Assembly (NCBI RefSeq): GCF_014851915.1
Contig: NZ_JACVAP010000004.1
Span: forward strand, 434,001 to 498,000
Length of the DNA stretch: 64,000 bases
Reading direction: 5' to 3'
Source: Xanthomonas sp. XNM01
Lineage (GTDB): Bacteria; Pseudomonadota; Gammaproteobacteria; Xanthomonadales; Xanthomonadaceae
The notes beneath the pieces were generated by a model. That model was not told the DNA's origin and searched no databases. It worked only from the letters and a program-made list of their open reading frames with translations. The translations under genes were made by a program, and so were the position numbers. Within the stretch, counting starts at the first letter, position 1; the number at the start of each line of letters is the position of its first letter. Of the stretch, positions 17,366 through 28,794 are shown in pieces.

Positions 17366-17394
17366 TTGACACCCATTCTCATTCGTAGTCGAAT
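17366..17394 (+). promoter_or_regulatory. bfd promoter overlapped by a Fur-box-like sequence
   Basis: TTGACA (17366-17371), 17 bp, TCGAAT (17389-17394) is a strong-looking promoter. On the reverse strand 17386-17368 reads ACGAATGAGAATGGGTGTC, which contains the Fur hexamer-like GAGAAT and partial flanking hexamers. Fur bound here would block the promoter when iron is replete, the control known for bfd in other bacteria. The Fur match is moderate. Confidence 0.6.
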
Positions 17395-17430
17395 GGCATC
17401 ACGTTCCGTTGACTGTTCCGAGCCGCCGCC

Positions 17431-17628
17431 GTGTACGTCTGCATCTGCAATGGAGTCACCGACCGTCAGATCCGCGAAGCCGTCGAGAACGGCTGCTCCA
17501 GCGTGTCCGAACTGACCATGCGGACCGGCTGCGGCGCGACCTGCGGCTCCTGCCTGGACATGGCCGCCGGCATGATCGACGACATGCGTGCCGCCCTGCC
17601 GCTGCCGGTACTGGCCGCCGCGGCCTGA
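17431..17628 (+). CDS. bfd: Bacterioferritin-associated ferredoxin
   Basis: 65 aa from a GTG start. The four [2Fe-2S] ligands of the Bfd family are present as Cys4, Cys6, Cys38 and Cys41 (YVCICNGVTDRQIREAV; GCGATCGSCLDM). Bfd reduces the ferric core of bacterioferritin to release iron. It has two further cysteines (22 and 34). Its partner bfr lies 513 bp downstream on the same strand. Confidence 0.95.
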   Translation: MYVCICNGVTDRQIREAVENGCSSVSELTMRTGCGATCGSCLDMAAGMIDDMRAALPLPVLAAAA

Positions 17629-18141
17629 GTCACGTGGTATGGCCGGCGTCATTGCCGGCCTTCGGCTGATTCCCACACCTGCTTATCCCCAGCGCGTCGA
17701 CGCGTTGCGTCGATGCCGACGGTGGCACGTGTGATCAATCGGCCTTCCTGAATGGCGTGCTCGGGATTGGTGGAGGAGCGCGTCGGCGCCCCATCTGCTT
17801 GATGTCTGCAGCGGTCCGCACGCGTCTGAAAAAAGGCTGGTCTGAAGTCTGCGGTGGAGACGGCTGCGGACACGATGCGCCCGTCACCAAGGACGGGCGC
17901 ATCGCCATGGACGTTGTGTCGCCGCCGGCCATCAGCGGGGCGCGACATGGTCGCCGAGGAGGAATCGGCCGGAGTCATGGGTGGATCCTCGCGCAGGCGC
18001 CTTGCCGGGAGTCGTGGCGGTCGATCTGCCGCGTGGGCCGAAGTGTCCCGAAGCGGCGACGAATGAGCACGATTCGCGTTCCTTCACCTGCACCGATGAA
18101 GCGCTAGAGTGCGCCCGTCCCCGCACTAACGGAGCGCAGCC
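17629..18141. other. Gene-less stretch between bfd and bfr
   Basis: About 510 bp. It holds a GGCCGGC/GCCGGCC hairpin (17641-17647 and 17654-17660) just after bfd, probably ending its transcript. Further on are a strong 12-bp palindrome (17874-17903, listed separately) and a possible bfr promoter, TTCACC (18082-18087), 16 bp, TAGAGT (18104-18109). No protein-coding frame is convincing. Confidence 0.6.
17874..17903. repeat. 12-bp perfect palindrome with 6-nt loop
   Basis: GATGCGCCCGTC (17874-17885), ACCAAG, GACGGGCGCATC (17892-17903). It is a very stable stem in non-coding DNA between bfd and bfr. No T-run follows on either strand. Confidence 0.55.
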
Positions 18142-18612
18142 ATGAAGGGCGACGCCAAGGTCATCGAGTTCCTCAACAAGGTGCTCTACAACGAGCTCAC
18201 CGCGATCAACCAGTACTTCCTGCACGCCAAGATGCTGAAGAACTGGGGCCTGAAGGAACTGGCCGAACACGAATACAAGGAATCGATCGACGAGATGCGC
18301 CACGCGGACTGGCTGTCCGAGCGCATCCTGTTCCTCGAGGGCCTGCCGAACTTCCAGGCGCTGGGCAAGCTGCGCATCGGCGAGAATCCGCGCGAGCTGC
18401 TCGAGTGCGACCTGGCGCTGGAAATGGACGGCATTCCGCTGCTGCGCGAGGCGGTGGCCTACGCCGATTCGATCGGCGACTACGTCAGCCGCCAGCTGTT
18501 CGTGAAGATCCTCGATTCCGAAGAGGAGCACGTGGACTGGCTGGAGACCCAGCTGGACCTGATCGGCCGCATCGGCGAGCAGAACTACCTGCTGAGCAAG
18601 CTCGAAGACTGA
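18142..18612 (+). CDS. bfr: Bacterioferritin
   Basis: 156-aa heme-containing ferritin that oxidises and stores iron in a 24-mer. The ferroxidase ligands are all present (Glu18, Glu51, His54, Glu94, Glu127, His130), as is the heme ligand Met52. It starts [20 protein letters not shown], as in the family. It works with bfd upstream, which mobilises the stored iron. Confidence 0.98.
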   Translation: MKGDAKVIEFLNKVLYNELTAINQYFLHAKMLKNWGLKELAEHEYKESIDEMRHADWLSERILFLEGLPNFQALGKLRIGENPRELLECDLALEMDGIPLLREAVAYADSIGDYVSRQLFVKILDSEEEHVDWLETQLDLIGRIGEQNYLLSKLED

Positions 18613-18743
18613 GAGCGCTCCAGCGCGATCGCGCGACGTCCGCGCGATCGCACCGGTGGCGGTCGATCACGTCCCGGCGATTCCGTCGCGTGCGTCGGGT
18701 GCAAGGCACCCCATCCGTGACCGCGAAGCAGTGCGTCATCCTG

Positions 18744-18778
18744 CTTCGGATCACTTCGGATCACTTCGGATCACTTCG
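18744..18778. repeat. Short tandem repeat, 10 bp x 3.5
   Basis: The unit CTTCGGATCA occurs at 18744, 18754 and 18764 and partially at 18774. It lies between the convergent ends of bfr and the histidine kinase gene. Slippage could vary the copy number. Confidence 0.85.
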
Positions 18779-18880
18779 CGCCAAGGCCCCCGCCGCGACT
18801 GTCGTGTGGCCCGCGATACCGCCGTCACCGTGCTTCCCGCCCGACGGAAACAGTGCGCGGCCGATCGGCCCGATGCCCGA

Positions 18881-21421
<2,541 letters not shown>

Positions 21422-21424
21422 GCG

Positions 21425-23356
21425 CTACAGCACCGCGTTGCGGAAATCGAAGTCCAGCTCGCTGCCGACCGAGTGCACCAGGTTGCCCTGGATGTAGTCG
21501 ATGCCGCCCATCCACATCGCCGCGGCCGCCTGGGGATCCTCGATCTGCTGGCCGATGACCTGCAGGCCGAGCCGGTGCGCCTGGTCGATCACGTCGCGCA
21601 GCTGGTCGCGCAGCTCCGGGTCGTTGTGCGCGCCGGCATAGCGGCCTGCCATGCGGACGTAACCGAGCGGCAGCTGGGTCAGCAGCGCCTCGGCCTCGGT
21701 GCCCGGCTCGTACTGGCTCAGGCAGAACTGCACGCCCACCGACATCAGCCGCTTGCAGAACGTGCCCAGGGTGACGCTGTGGATCAGCGCGTCGGCCAGG
21801 CGCAGGTCGATCACCAGCGCGGTGCCGTCGATCCTGCGCGTGGCGATCGCCTGCTGCAGCCAGTCGGCGAAGGCCTCGCGGGCCAGCGTGCGCGGCGACT
21901 GCGACAGGAACAGGCGCAGCGGGCTGCCGGTGTCCTTGCGCTCGGCGATCAGGTCCAGCGCGTGTTCCATGACCTGCTGGTCCAGGTCGGCGATGCGCCC
22001 ACTGGCCTCGGCGGCCGGGACCACCTGGCCGGCAGAGAGCAGGGTGCCGTCCGGCTGGCGCAGGCGCAGCAGCACCTGGTACTGGGCCTGGTCGTTGCCG
22101 GCCACCGAGACGATCGGCTGGTAGGCCAGTTCCAGCTGGCCTTCGAGCATGGCCATCCGTTCCTGGGTCTCGTGCTCGCTCGGGGCGAGGTAGGCGGCGA
22201 TGCCTTCCGGCTCCAGCCTTGCCTGCAGCGCACTGCGTTCGGTGGCTTCCAGTGCCGAACCGGCATCGTCGAATCCGGCCGACAGCGCGCAGTAGCCGAT
22301 CGCGCTGCGCAGCTGCAGCAGTTCACTGTCGCGCACCTGGAAGCTCTCGTCCGACAGCCGCGTGCGGATGGTACCGGCGCGCGCCTCCAGGCTGCGCTCG
22401 TCCAGCGGCGCGGCCAGGGTCAGGAAGCTGTTGTCGTTGAGCCGGGCGAGCGGGTGCGGCGCGACGATCTGCGCCAGGCGCCGCCCGGCCTCGGCCATGA
22501 CCCGCTCGAACGCGGCATAGCCGTAGCGTTCGCGCAGGCTCAGCGCGCCGGCGATCTCGATGAAGAACAGGCCGCCGGTGGTGCCGTCGCGCAGGCTCTG
22601 CTCGATCCGCTGCAGCAGCCAGGCGCGCGTGGCCAGCCCCGTGTCCGGATGGTGCCGCAGCGCGCTCTGCTCGCGCTCCTGCAGGCGCGGCTGGGCGCGG
22701 CTGCGCATGATCCGGTTGGACACCGCCGCGATCAGGTGGCGCGGCCGGATCGGCTTGGTCAGGAAATCGTCGGCGCCGCTTTCGAGTACCTCGAACTGGC
22801 GTTCCGGATCCGGATCGCCGGTCAGGAACACGATCGGCAGCAGCTGCAGCCCCGGCTGCTGGCGGATCAGCGTGGTCAGGCGCATGCCGTCCAGGCCGGG
22901 CATGTGCAGATCCATCAGGATCAGGTCCGGATCGAAGCGGGAGATGGTTTCGATCACGCCTTCGGGATGGTTCTCCACCTCGGCGGTCATCCCGGCGCCA
23001 TGCAGCACGCTCTGCGCGAACAGCGCCTGCGCGCGGTCGTCCTCGACCACCAGGATCCGGTACGGCGCTTCGGTGGCCGGGGCATCGTCCGGCGCGGCGG
23101 CGGGTGTGGTCGCAGGCGCGGCCTGGCCAGGCGGCGAGGACGCGGGACGCACGTCCTGCGGTGCATCGGCGACCGGTGCGATGGCGCCGGGGGCGGCCAC
23201 CTCCGCCGCTGCGGTTCCGGGCAGCGCCTCGGGCGTCGCCGGCGGCGGCACGGCGTCGGCGCTCCAGCGGCGCCAGTAGTGGGGCGGGGGCGTTTCCGCG
23301 CGCAGGCGCGGACGCGCGGACGTTTCGTCCGACATGGCAGGATCTCGTGCGGCCAT
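21425..23356 (-). CDS. Response regulator with degenerate GGDEF and EAL domains
   Basis: 643 aa. A proline/alanine-rich N-terminus (1-95), a receiver domain with intact phospho-Asp (DLILMDLHMPGLDGM, about 142) and Lys (FLTKPIRP), a GGDEF-like domain with RLNDNSF where RxGGDEF is expected, and an EAL-like domain that keeps YQPIV but has QVLLR for EALLR and lacks the later metal ligands. It should be neither a diguanylate cyclase nor a phosphodiesterase; such proteins often bind c-di-GMP or act by protein contact (FimX and Filp are precedents). Start ATG 23356 has GGGGGAAG 7 nt upstream. It precedes the hybrid kinase in an operon. Confidence 0.88.
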   Translation of the reverse strand: MAARDPAMSDETSARPRLRAETPPPHYWRRWSADAVPPPATPEALPGTAAAEVAAPGAIAPVADAPQDVRPASSPPGQAAPATTPAAAPDDAPATEAPYRILVVEDDRAQALFAQSVLHGAGMTAEVENHPEGVIETISRFDPDLILMDLHMPGLDGMRLTTLIRQQPGLQLLPIVFLTGDPDPERQFEVLESGADDFLTKPIRPRHLIAAVSNRIMRSRAQPRLQEREQSALRHHPDTGLATRAWLLQRIEQSLRDGTTGGLFFIEIAGALSLRERYGYAAFERVMAEAGRRLAQIVAPHPLARLNDNSFLTLAAPLDERSLEARAGTIRTRLSDESFQVRDSELLQLRSAIGYCALSAGFDDAGSALEATERSALQARLEPEGIAAYLAPSEHETQERMAMLEGQLELAYQPIVSVAGNDQAQYQVLLRLRQPDGTLLSAGQVVPAAEASGRIADLDQQVMEHALDLIAERKDTGSPLRLFLSQSPRTLAREAFADWLQQAIATRRIDGTALVIDLRLADALIHSVTLGTFCKRLMSVGVQFCLSQYEPGTEAEALLTQLPLGYVRMAGRYAGAHNDPELRDQLRDVIDQAHRLGLQVIGQQIEDPQAAAAMWMGGIDYIQGNLVHSVGSELDFDFRNAVL

Positions 23357-23414
23357 CAGTCTTCCCCCTGGTGGTCGTGCATTATGCGGGCAAGCGTGGC
23401 CGGGTGCGCAGCAT

Positions 23415-24002
23415 CTATGGTGCCGGCGCGAACAGGCGGCGCAGCCCGCGACCGAGCGTGCGCCAGATCCACCAGACCAGCAGCGCGCCGGTGATGCTGA
23501 TGCCGACCACCAGCGCCAGCGCCAGCCCGGGATGGGCCATCGCCAGGGCGAGCCCGCCGATCACCACCGTGTCCTCGGTTGCCGAGGCGAGCCAGTTGCT
23601 GGCCGGCTCCGGCGACGTGTTCAGCAATGCCCGCGCGCCCGACTTGAGGACGTGGCTGGTCAACGCGGCGCCGGCACCGACCGCGAGCGCGCCGGCACCG
23701 AGCTCGCCGTCCGGCGACAGGGTGGCGGCGGCCAGGAACGCGCCGGCCGGTACCCGCGCCAGGGTCTGCAGCAGGTCCCAGACCGAATCCACGCCCGGGA
23801 TCTTGTCGGCGAAGAATTCGGTCAGCGCCAGCACCGAGGACGTGCCCAGCACCCACCACGATTGCGTGGCCTCCAGCGCCGGCGGCAGCTCGGCCCAGCC
23901 GAGCAGCCCGGCCAGGCCGACCCCGAACACGGTGAGATAGACCCGGATGCCGGCCATCCAGGCCAGCAGGATGCCGATCACGAACAGGTGCGCTTCGGTC
24001 AT
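23415..24002 (-). CDS. DUF4126 membrane protein
   Basis: 195 aa with five or six membrane helices, of the DUF4126 family: FVIGILLAWMAGIRVYLTVF near the start, GLLGWAELPPAL and LTEFFADKIPGVDSVWD, then a C-terminal helix pair ending in a basic tail. No molecular function is established for the family. It is divergent from the DUF6776 gene, 141 bp apart, and its stop lies 58 bp from the REC-GGDEF-EAL start. Confidence 0.85.
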   Translation of the reverse strand: MTEAHLFVIGILLAWMAGIRVYLTVFGVGLAGLLGWAELPPALEATQSWWVLGTSSVLALTEFFADKIPGVDSVWDLLQTLARVPAGAFLAAATLSPDGELGAGALAVGAGAALTSHVLKSGARALLNTSPEPASNWLASATEDTVVIGGLALAMAHPGLALALVVGISITGALLVWWIWRTLGRGLRRLFAPAP

Positions 24003-24143
24003 CGTCGGTTCCTCGCGTGGCGCTGGCGGACGGGCCCTGCCCGTGGTGTCGTCCGGGCGGTTTACACTAGCCCGTCCAGGCCGCGCCGCAGTATAGGCAG
24101 AAACGGCTGGCAGACCCCGCAGGGGCCAGCCGCCGCCGACCCG

Positions 24144-24872
24144 ATGAACCAGCCCTCGTCCCGCTTCCGCATCGTCCAGCGTCGCCCCGGTTCCGGGCGC
24201 GGCCCGCTGCTGGTCATCGGCATCGTCTGGCTGCTGTCGCTGGTCGCGGTGTGGGCGCTGGCCAGCTGGCGCGCCGCGCCCAGCCTGGGCAGCGTGCAGG
24301 GGCAGCTGCGCAGCGCCGAGCGCGAGCAGGCCCGGTCCGGCCGCCAGCTCGACGAGCTGAACCAGCGCATCGCCACGCTGACCCGCTCCGACCAGATCAG
24401 CCGTGCCGCCAACACCGAGCTGCAGTCCTCGCTGGCCGAGCGCGACGAGGAGATCGCCGCGCTGCGTGCCGACGTGGCGTTCTACGAGCGGCTGGTCGGC
24501 GCCACCGCGCAGCGCAAGGGCCTGAACGTCCATGCGATCGAATTCACGCCTGAAGACGCCGGCACCTGGCGCTACCGCGCCGTGCTGACCCAGAACCTGA
24601 ACCGTGGCGCGATCAGCCAGGGCCAGATGCGTTTCAGCATCGAAGGCGTGCGTGCCGGCAAGCTCGCCAGCATCGGCTGGAACGAGCTGCTGCAGCGTCC
24701 CGATGCCGGCGGGCAGGAGTATTCGTTCCGGTATTTCCAGGAACTGGGCGGCAGCGTGATGCTGCCCAAGGATTTCACCCCGCAACGTGTGCGAGTCTCG
24801 CTGCGGGGAACGGGGACGAGCGCCGACCAGACCTTCGACTGGAAACTGGCCGGCCCAGGTGGAGTGAAGTGA
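24144..24872 (+). CDS. DUF6776-type membrane-anchored protein
   Basis: 242 aa: basic N-terminus, one membrane helix ([20 protein letters not shown]), a coiled coil of about 70 residues ([17 protein letters not shown] to [20 protein letters not shown]) and a C-terminal beta-rich domain. Start ATG 24144 is set by the basic residues before the helix. It is followed directly by a bactofilin gene (2 bp), a pairing common in Xanthomonadaceae, which suggests it links the bactofilin to the membrane or wall. That role is inferred only from position and topology. Confidence 0.8.
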   Translation: MNQPSSRFRIVQRRPGSGRGPLLVIGIVWLLSLVAVWALASWRAAPSLGSVQGQLRSAEREQARSGRQLDELNQRIATLTRSDQISRAANTELQSSLAERDEEIAALRADVAFYERLVGATAQRKGLNVHAIEFTPEDAGTWRYRAVLTQNLNRGAISQGQMRFSIEGVRAGKLASIGWNELLQRPDAGGQEYSFRYFQELGGSVMLPKDFTPQRVRVSLRGTGTSADQTFDWKLAGPGGVK

Positions 24873-24874
24873 AG

Positions 24875-25291
24875 ATGTTCAAGAGCAAATCGACCCAGCG
24901 CGACGGGTTCGCGATCGACACGCTGATCGGGCCGCAGGTGGTGATCCGTGGCGACCTCGTGTTCAGCGGCGGGCTGTATGTGGAAGGCCGCATCCACGGC
25001 AAGGTGACCGCCGAGGACGGCAAGCCGGCCAGCCTGATCCTGTCCGAGCAGGGCGCGATCGAAGGCGAGGTGCGTGCGCCGGTGGTGGTGATCAACGGCG
25101 AGCTGACCGGCGACGTCCATGCCGGCGAGCGGGTCGAGCTGGCGCAGAAGGCGCGGGTGCAGGGCAACGTCCACTACCAGGTGGTGGAGATGAGCGCCGG
25201 CGCCCAGCTGACCGGGCGCCTGGTCCACGCGCAGCAGGCCAAGGCGCTGCCCGCGCCGGAAGCGGCCGAGCCGGCCACTGCCGGGGCTTGA
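24875..25291 (+). CDS. Bactofilin family cytoskeletal protein
   Basis: 138 aa with the short right-handed beta-helix of bactofilins (DUF583): repeated hydrophobic/glycine turns such as [35 protein letters not shown] and [17 protein letters not shown]. Bactofilins polymerise without nucleotide and organise cell shape, pili or cell-wall enzymes. ATG 24875 is preferred to GTG 24869, six bases earlier. It is followed by erpA. Confidence 0.93.
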   Translation: MFKSKSTQRDGFAIDTLIGPQVVIRGDLVFSGGLYVEGRIHGKVTAEDGKPASLILSEQGAIEGEVRAPVVVINGELTGDVHAGERVELAQKARVQGNVHYQVVEMSAGAQLTGRLVHAQQAKALPAPEAAEPATAGA

Positions 25292-25323
25292 GTCCGGCCG
25301 CCGCCGCCCCCATCTGTGCCCCC

Positions 25324-25680
25324 ATGAGCGTCCTCAGCTACCAGCAACTCGAGCAGCCGCTGCGGTTCAGTGCCGCCGCGGCCACCAAGGTCCGTGACCT
25401 GATCGCGGAGGAAGGCAATGCCGACCTCAAGCTGCGGGTCTACATCCAGGGCGGCGGCTGTTCGGGCTTCCAGTACGGTTTCGAGTTCGACGAGAACCAG
25501 GCCGGCGACGACATGGCGGTCAGCACCGACGGGGTCACCCTGCTGGTCGACCCGCTCAGCCTGCAGTACCTGATGGGTGCGGAAGTGGACTACAGCGAAG
25601 GCCTGAGCGGCGCGCAGTTCGTGATCCGCAATCCCAACGCCAAGACCACCTGCGGTTGCGGCAGCAGCTTCAGCATGTGA
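25324..25680 (+). CDS. erpA: Iron-sulfur cluster insertion protein ErpA
   Basis: 118-aa A-type carrier that delivers Fe-S clusters to apo-proteins, including isoprenoid-synthesis enzymes in E. coli. The three conserved cysteines are in [11 protein letters not shown] and the C-terminal [11 protein letters not shown]. Start ATG 25324 matches the usual ErpA length; the frame is open back to 25288. It is 32 bp after the bactofilin gene. Confidence 0.95.
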   Translation: MSVLSYQQLEQPLRFSAAAATKVRDLIAEEGNADLKLRVYIQGGGCSGFQYGFEFDENQAGDDMAVSTDGVTLLVDPLSLQYLMGAEVDYSEGLSGAQFVIRNPNAKTTCGCGSSFSM

Positions 25681-25697
25681 TCCGGCGGGCCGGCACG

Positions 25698-26630
25698 ATG
25701 CTAAGCCCCTGCATGCCGGACTTCAGCGGTTATGCCTTTTCCGGCGCGGCGGTCCTGGACCGCGCCGATGCCCTGCGCGGCGATGCCGACGCGCTGCGCG
25801 CGGCCTGGCCTGATGCGCGGTTGATCGTGCTCGATGCCGAGGGCCGCGCCGCGGCCGACGCCGCCGGCGGCCTGTTGCCGTTGTCCGGCGGCGATCTGGG
25901 CGGTGGCCCGGGAACCGCGATCCTGCTCGGCCTCGATCCGACCGGTCGCGCGCTTTTCGCGCTGGACGCCACCGCGCTGCCGGCGATCGAGGCGGCGCAG
26001 TGGATCGACCTGCGCCGCGCCGCGGCCGAGTGGCCGGCCGAGCAGGCATCGGCCTTCGCCTATGCGCGCGGCATGCTGTACTGGCATGCCCGCAACCGGT
26101 TCTGTGGCGTGTGCGGCGGGGCGGTGGAGTTCCGGCGCGCCGGCTTCGTCGGCCACTGCGCCCAGTGCGGCACCGATCATTACCCGCGTGTGGACCCGGC
26201 GGTGATCGTCGCGGTCAGCGATGGCGAGCGCCTGCTGCTGGGCCGCCAGGCCGCGTGGCCGCCGCGCCGCTGGTCGGTGATCGCCGGCTTCGTCGAGCCC
26301 GGCGAGACCCTGGAACAGACCGTGCGCCGGGAAGTGTTCGAGGAAACCCGGGTGCGGGTGCGCGATTGCCGGTATCTCGGTGCCCAGCCGTGGCCGTTCC
26401 CGGGTGCGTTGATGCTCGGCTTCTGCGCCGATGGCGAGCCCGATGCGCCGCAGGTCGACGGCGAGCTCGAGGCGGCCCGCTGGTTCGATCGTGACGACAT
26501 CGGCGCCGCCCTGGCGCGCACGGACGGGGATCCGGGCGATGGCATCTTGCTGGCCCCGCCGATCTCGATCGCGCGTGCGCTGATCGCGCACTGGCATGCC
26601 TCCGTGACGCGCCCGCCGGACGGCGACTGA
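25698..26630 (+). CDS. nudC: NAD+ diphosphatase / RNA de-NADding hydrolase NudC
   Basis: 310-aa Nudix protein with the NudC layout: a variable N-terminal domain, a zinc ribbon (CGVCGG...CAQCGTDHYPRVDP, about 135-165) and a Nudix domain with GFVEPGETLEQTVRREVFEE. The QPWPFP motif that follows is diagnostic of the NADH-pyrophosphatase branch. It hydrolyses NAD(H) and removes NAD caps from RNA. ATG 25698 is used; ATG 25713 is equally possible. It begins 17 bp after erpA. Confidence 0.94.
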   Translation: MLSPCMPDFSGYAFSGAAVLDRADALRGDADALRAAWPDARLIVLDAEGRAAADAAGGLLPLSGGDLGGGPGTAILLGLDPTGRALFALDATALPAIEAAQWIDLRRAAAEWPAEQASAFAYARGMLYWHARNRFCGVCGGAVEFRRAGFVGHCAQCGTDHYPRVDPAVIVAVSDGERLLLGRQAAWPPRRWSVIAGFVEPGETLEQTVRREVFEETRVRVRDCRYLGAQPWPFPGALMLGFCADGEPDAPQVDGELEAARWFDRDDIGAALARTDGDPGDGILLAPPISIARALIAHWHASVTRPPDGD

Positions 26631-26718
26631 CCGCGCAGACGTCCGGACCCGCATGCTGCGGCCGCGGCATGCCGCAACGGCCACCGAGGCTCTAGAATCC
26701 GGGGTCGAGGGAGGATCC

Positions 26719-27612
26719 ATGTTCACGACCCTGGTCGCCGTCATCGCTGCGCTGGTGCTGGGCCATGTCGCACCGGCGACGGTGGCCTCGCTGCGCCGGT
26801 TCTCCTGGTTTTCGCACTGGCTGGAGTGGCTGGGCGCGCAGTCCGCGCAGCGCGGGCTGCTGGCCGGACGCTACGGCATCGCACTGGCGCTGCTGCCGCC
26901 GGTGCTGCTGGTGCTGGCGGTGCAGCTGGCGCTGAAGGCGCCGTGGTTCGGCCTGCCCGGACTGCTGTTCGGCCTGCTGGTGCTGATCTACGCCTGGGGA
27001 CCGCGCGACCTGGATGTCGACGTCGAGGCGGTGCTCGATGCGCTCGATCCGCAGAGCCGGCGCGAACGCCTGTTGCGGCTGGCGCCCGAGCCTGGCGTCG
27101 AGGTGGTCGAAGGACCGTCCGCCGCCGAGGCGGTCGTGCGCAGCGGCCTGCGCCGCTGGTTCGGTGTGCTGTTCTGGTTCCTGCTGCTGGGGCCGGCCGG
27201 CGCGCTGCTGTACCGGCTCAGCGAGCGCGCGGTGGTGGCGCAGGCGATGCCGGCGCTCGGTTTCGAGGCGCAGGCCGGCGCACGGCGCTGGCTGCAGTGG
27301 ATGGAATGGCCGGTGGCGCAGCTGATGACGCTGACCCTGGCACTGGCCGGCAACTTCGACGTGGTGTTCCGCGCCTGGCGCGGTGCTGGCGGCGATCGCT
27401 GGACGCCGGACGCGGCCTTCCTTGGTGCGGCCGCGCGTGCGGCGGTCAGCGGCGAGCTGGCCGAGGAGCTGGCCGACGATCTGCGCGACGGGCTGGTTCC
27501 GGTCCTCGGTGACCTGGCCGAGCTGCGCGATGCGATGAGCCTGGTCTGGCGGATGCTGCTGCTGTGGCTGGCCCTGCTCGCGCTGTTGATCATCGCCGGC
27601 TGGGTGCACTGA
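26719..27612 (+). CDS. ampE: AmpE family inner-membrane protein
   Basis: 297 aa, AmpE/CobD-like: helices near residues 1-20, 55-95, 150-175 and 270-295. It was originally described as a sensory modulator next to ampD in beta-lactamase induction, but its mechanism is unclear. ATG 26719 is preceded by GGGAGGA. ampD is not adjacent here; the neighbour is nudC, 88 bp upstream. Confidence 0.85.
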   Translation: MFTTLVAVIAALVLGHVAPATVASLRRFSWFSHWLEWLGAQSAQRGLLAGRYGIALALLPPVLLVLAVQLALKAPWFGLPGLLFGLLVLIYAWGPRDLDVDVEAVLDALDPQSRRERLLRLAPEPGVEVVEGPSAAEAVVRSGLRRWFGVLFWFLLLGPAGALLYRLSERAVVAQAMPALGFEAQAGARRWLQWMEWPVAQLMTLTLALAGNFDVVFRAWRGAGGDRWTPDAAFLGAAARAAVSGELAEELADDLRDGLVPVLGDLAELRDAMSLVWRMLLLWLALLALLIIAGWVH

Positions 27613-27995
27613 CGGCGGCGTGCGGGCCGCAGCGGCACGGCCACTGCGCAGGAACGACCGGCTAACGCGGGCGACCGGTGGGTCAGGTCGACGACACCGG
27701 ACCTGAAACCTCAAACCCCACTGATCGATCCGGCGGCACGCCGCTGAGGCCGGCGCCGTGAACCGCATGGCTCGGACAGTGGCCGGGCGGATGCAGTGAT
27801 CTGCGGGCTCCGGCGCCTGCCGGCATGCGTTGCGTGCGGATTGCCGCGTTCCGGCGGCAGGCGTGATTCCGCTGGACGCGGCGCCGGGCAGGAGAACGGC
27901 GGCTACGACCGGGAGCGGACGATTCCGGCCGAGAGGAAGATGGGATGCCGTGCCGTGGGACGCGCGCGCCCCTGTCGCTGCACGCGTGTCGGCAC
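27613..27995. other. Gene-less stretch
   Basis: About 380 bp between the convergent ends of ampE and the DUF2752 gene. A 7-bp inverted repeat TCAGGTC/GACCTGA (27683-27689 and 27700-27706) may help termination. No other signal is seen. Confidence 0.55.
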
Positions 27996-28412
27996 TCAGC
28001 CCGGTGCGAGCAGGTTGAACGGATACCAGGGGAGGTTGCGGGCGATCCAGTACCCCGGCAGCAGCCACAGCCACAGCTTCGGTGCCATCAGCACGTCCAT
28101 GACCGGGCGCAGCCGTGCGGGCTGCCACCAGCCGGCCGACCAGGCAGCCATCACCGGCATCAACGGCAGCAGCAGCACCGCCAACGGATTCATCGACAAC
28201 GCGCGCTGCAGGTCGCCATGCACCAGCGCGTGCAGGGCCCGGGTCAGGCCACAGCCGATGCAGTAGCAGCCGGTGAACGCGCGGAACATGCAGGGCGGGA
28301 ACGGATTGCCGGCCACGTTCGGATCGTAGGTGCGCAGCAGCCACACACCGGCGCCGGCCGCGACAGCGGCCGACGCCAGTCCTGCGATCTGCAGTGGACG
28401 CAGGGATGCCAC
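27996..28412 (-). CDS. DUF2752 membrane protein
   Basis: 138 aa from a GTG start that lies 3 bp after the CD225 gene stop. It has the DUF2752 core: FPPCMFRAFTGCYCIGCGLTRALHALVHGD, with the characteristic CxxCGxTR cysteine motif, then two or three further helices. The function of the family is unknown. It is the last gene of a three-gene leftward operon with two CD225-like proteins. Confidence 0.87.
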   Translation of the reverse strand: MASLRPLQIAGLASAAVAAGAGVWLLRTYDPNVAGNPFPPCMFRAFTGCYCIGCGLTRALHALVHGDLQRALSMNPLAVLLLPLMPVMAAWSAGWWQPARLRPVMDVLMAPKLWLWLLPGYWIARNLPWYPFNLLAPG

Positions 28413-28415
28413 CGA

Positions 28416-28754
28416 TCAGCCGGCCTGTTCGATCTGCTGCATGATCTGCTGGTACTCGGCCATGCCGCCGGTCGAGAAGAAGTAGACCGTCCACAGTAGG
28501 CCGATGATGGCCAGCGCGGTCGCCACCCAGCACCAGGTCTTGGCGTTGGCCGAGGCGCGGCGCGCACCGTCGAAGTCGCCCTGGTTCATCAGGCTGTTGA
28601 CCTTGCTCGAGAACACGATGGCGACGATGCCGACCAGGCCCAGCGGGCAGCACAGGCAGGTGGCCAGCACGGTCGAGATGATCGCCCAGGCCAGGTGGTT
28701 CGGGATCGGCGCGTGGGTGGACGGAGCGTTGGAGGGAGGCGGAACGTAACTCAT
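28416..28754 (-). CDS. CD225/dispanin-like membrane protein
   Basis: 112 aa: a proline-rich N-terminus (MSYVPPPSNAPSTHAP), then NHLAWAIISTVLATCLCCPL-GLVGIVAIVFSSKVN, the intramembrane half with paired cysteines typical of CD225 proteins, a cytoplasmic loop (GDFDGARRASANAKTW) and a second helix. This fold is shared with eukaryotic IFITM proteins, but bacterial roles are unknown. It is paralogous to the gene upstream. Confidence 0.85.
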   Translation of the reverse strand: MSYVPPPSNAPSTHAPIPNHLAWAIISTVLATCLCCPLGLVGIVAIVFSSKVNSLMNQGDFDGARRASANAKTWCWVATALAIIGLLWTVYFFSTGGMAEYQQIMQQIEQAG

Positions 28755-28794
28755 GTGATGCTCCTGAGCGGATGGGTGGAACGGGGTGGATGGA

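Noticed and set aside
18744..18778. CRISPR-like repeat
   Set aside because: The units are 10 bp and directly adjacent with no spacers, so it is a plain tandem repeat.
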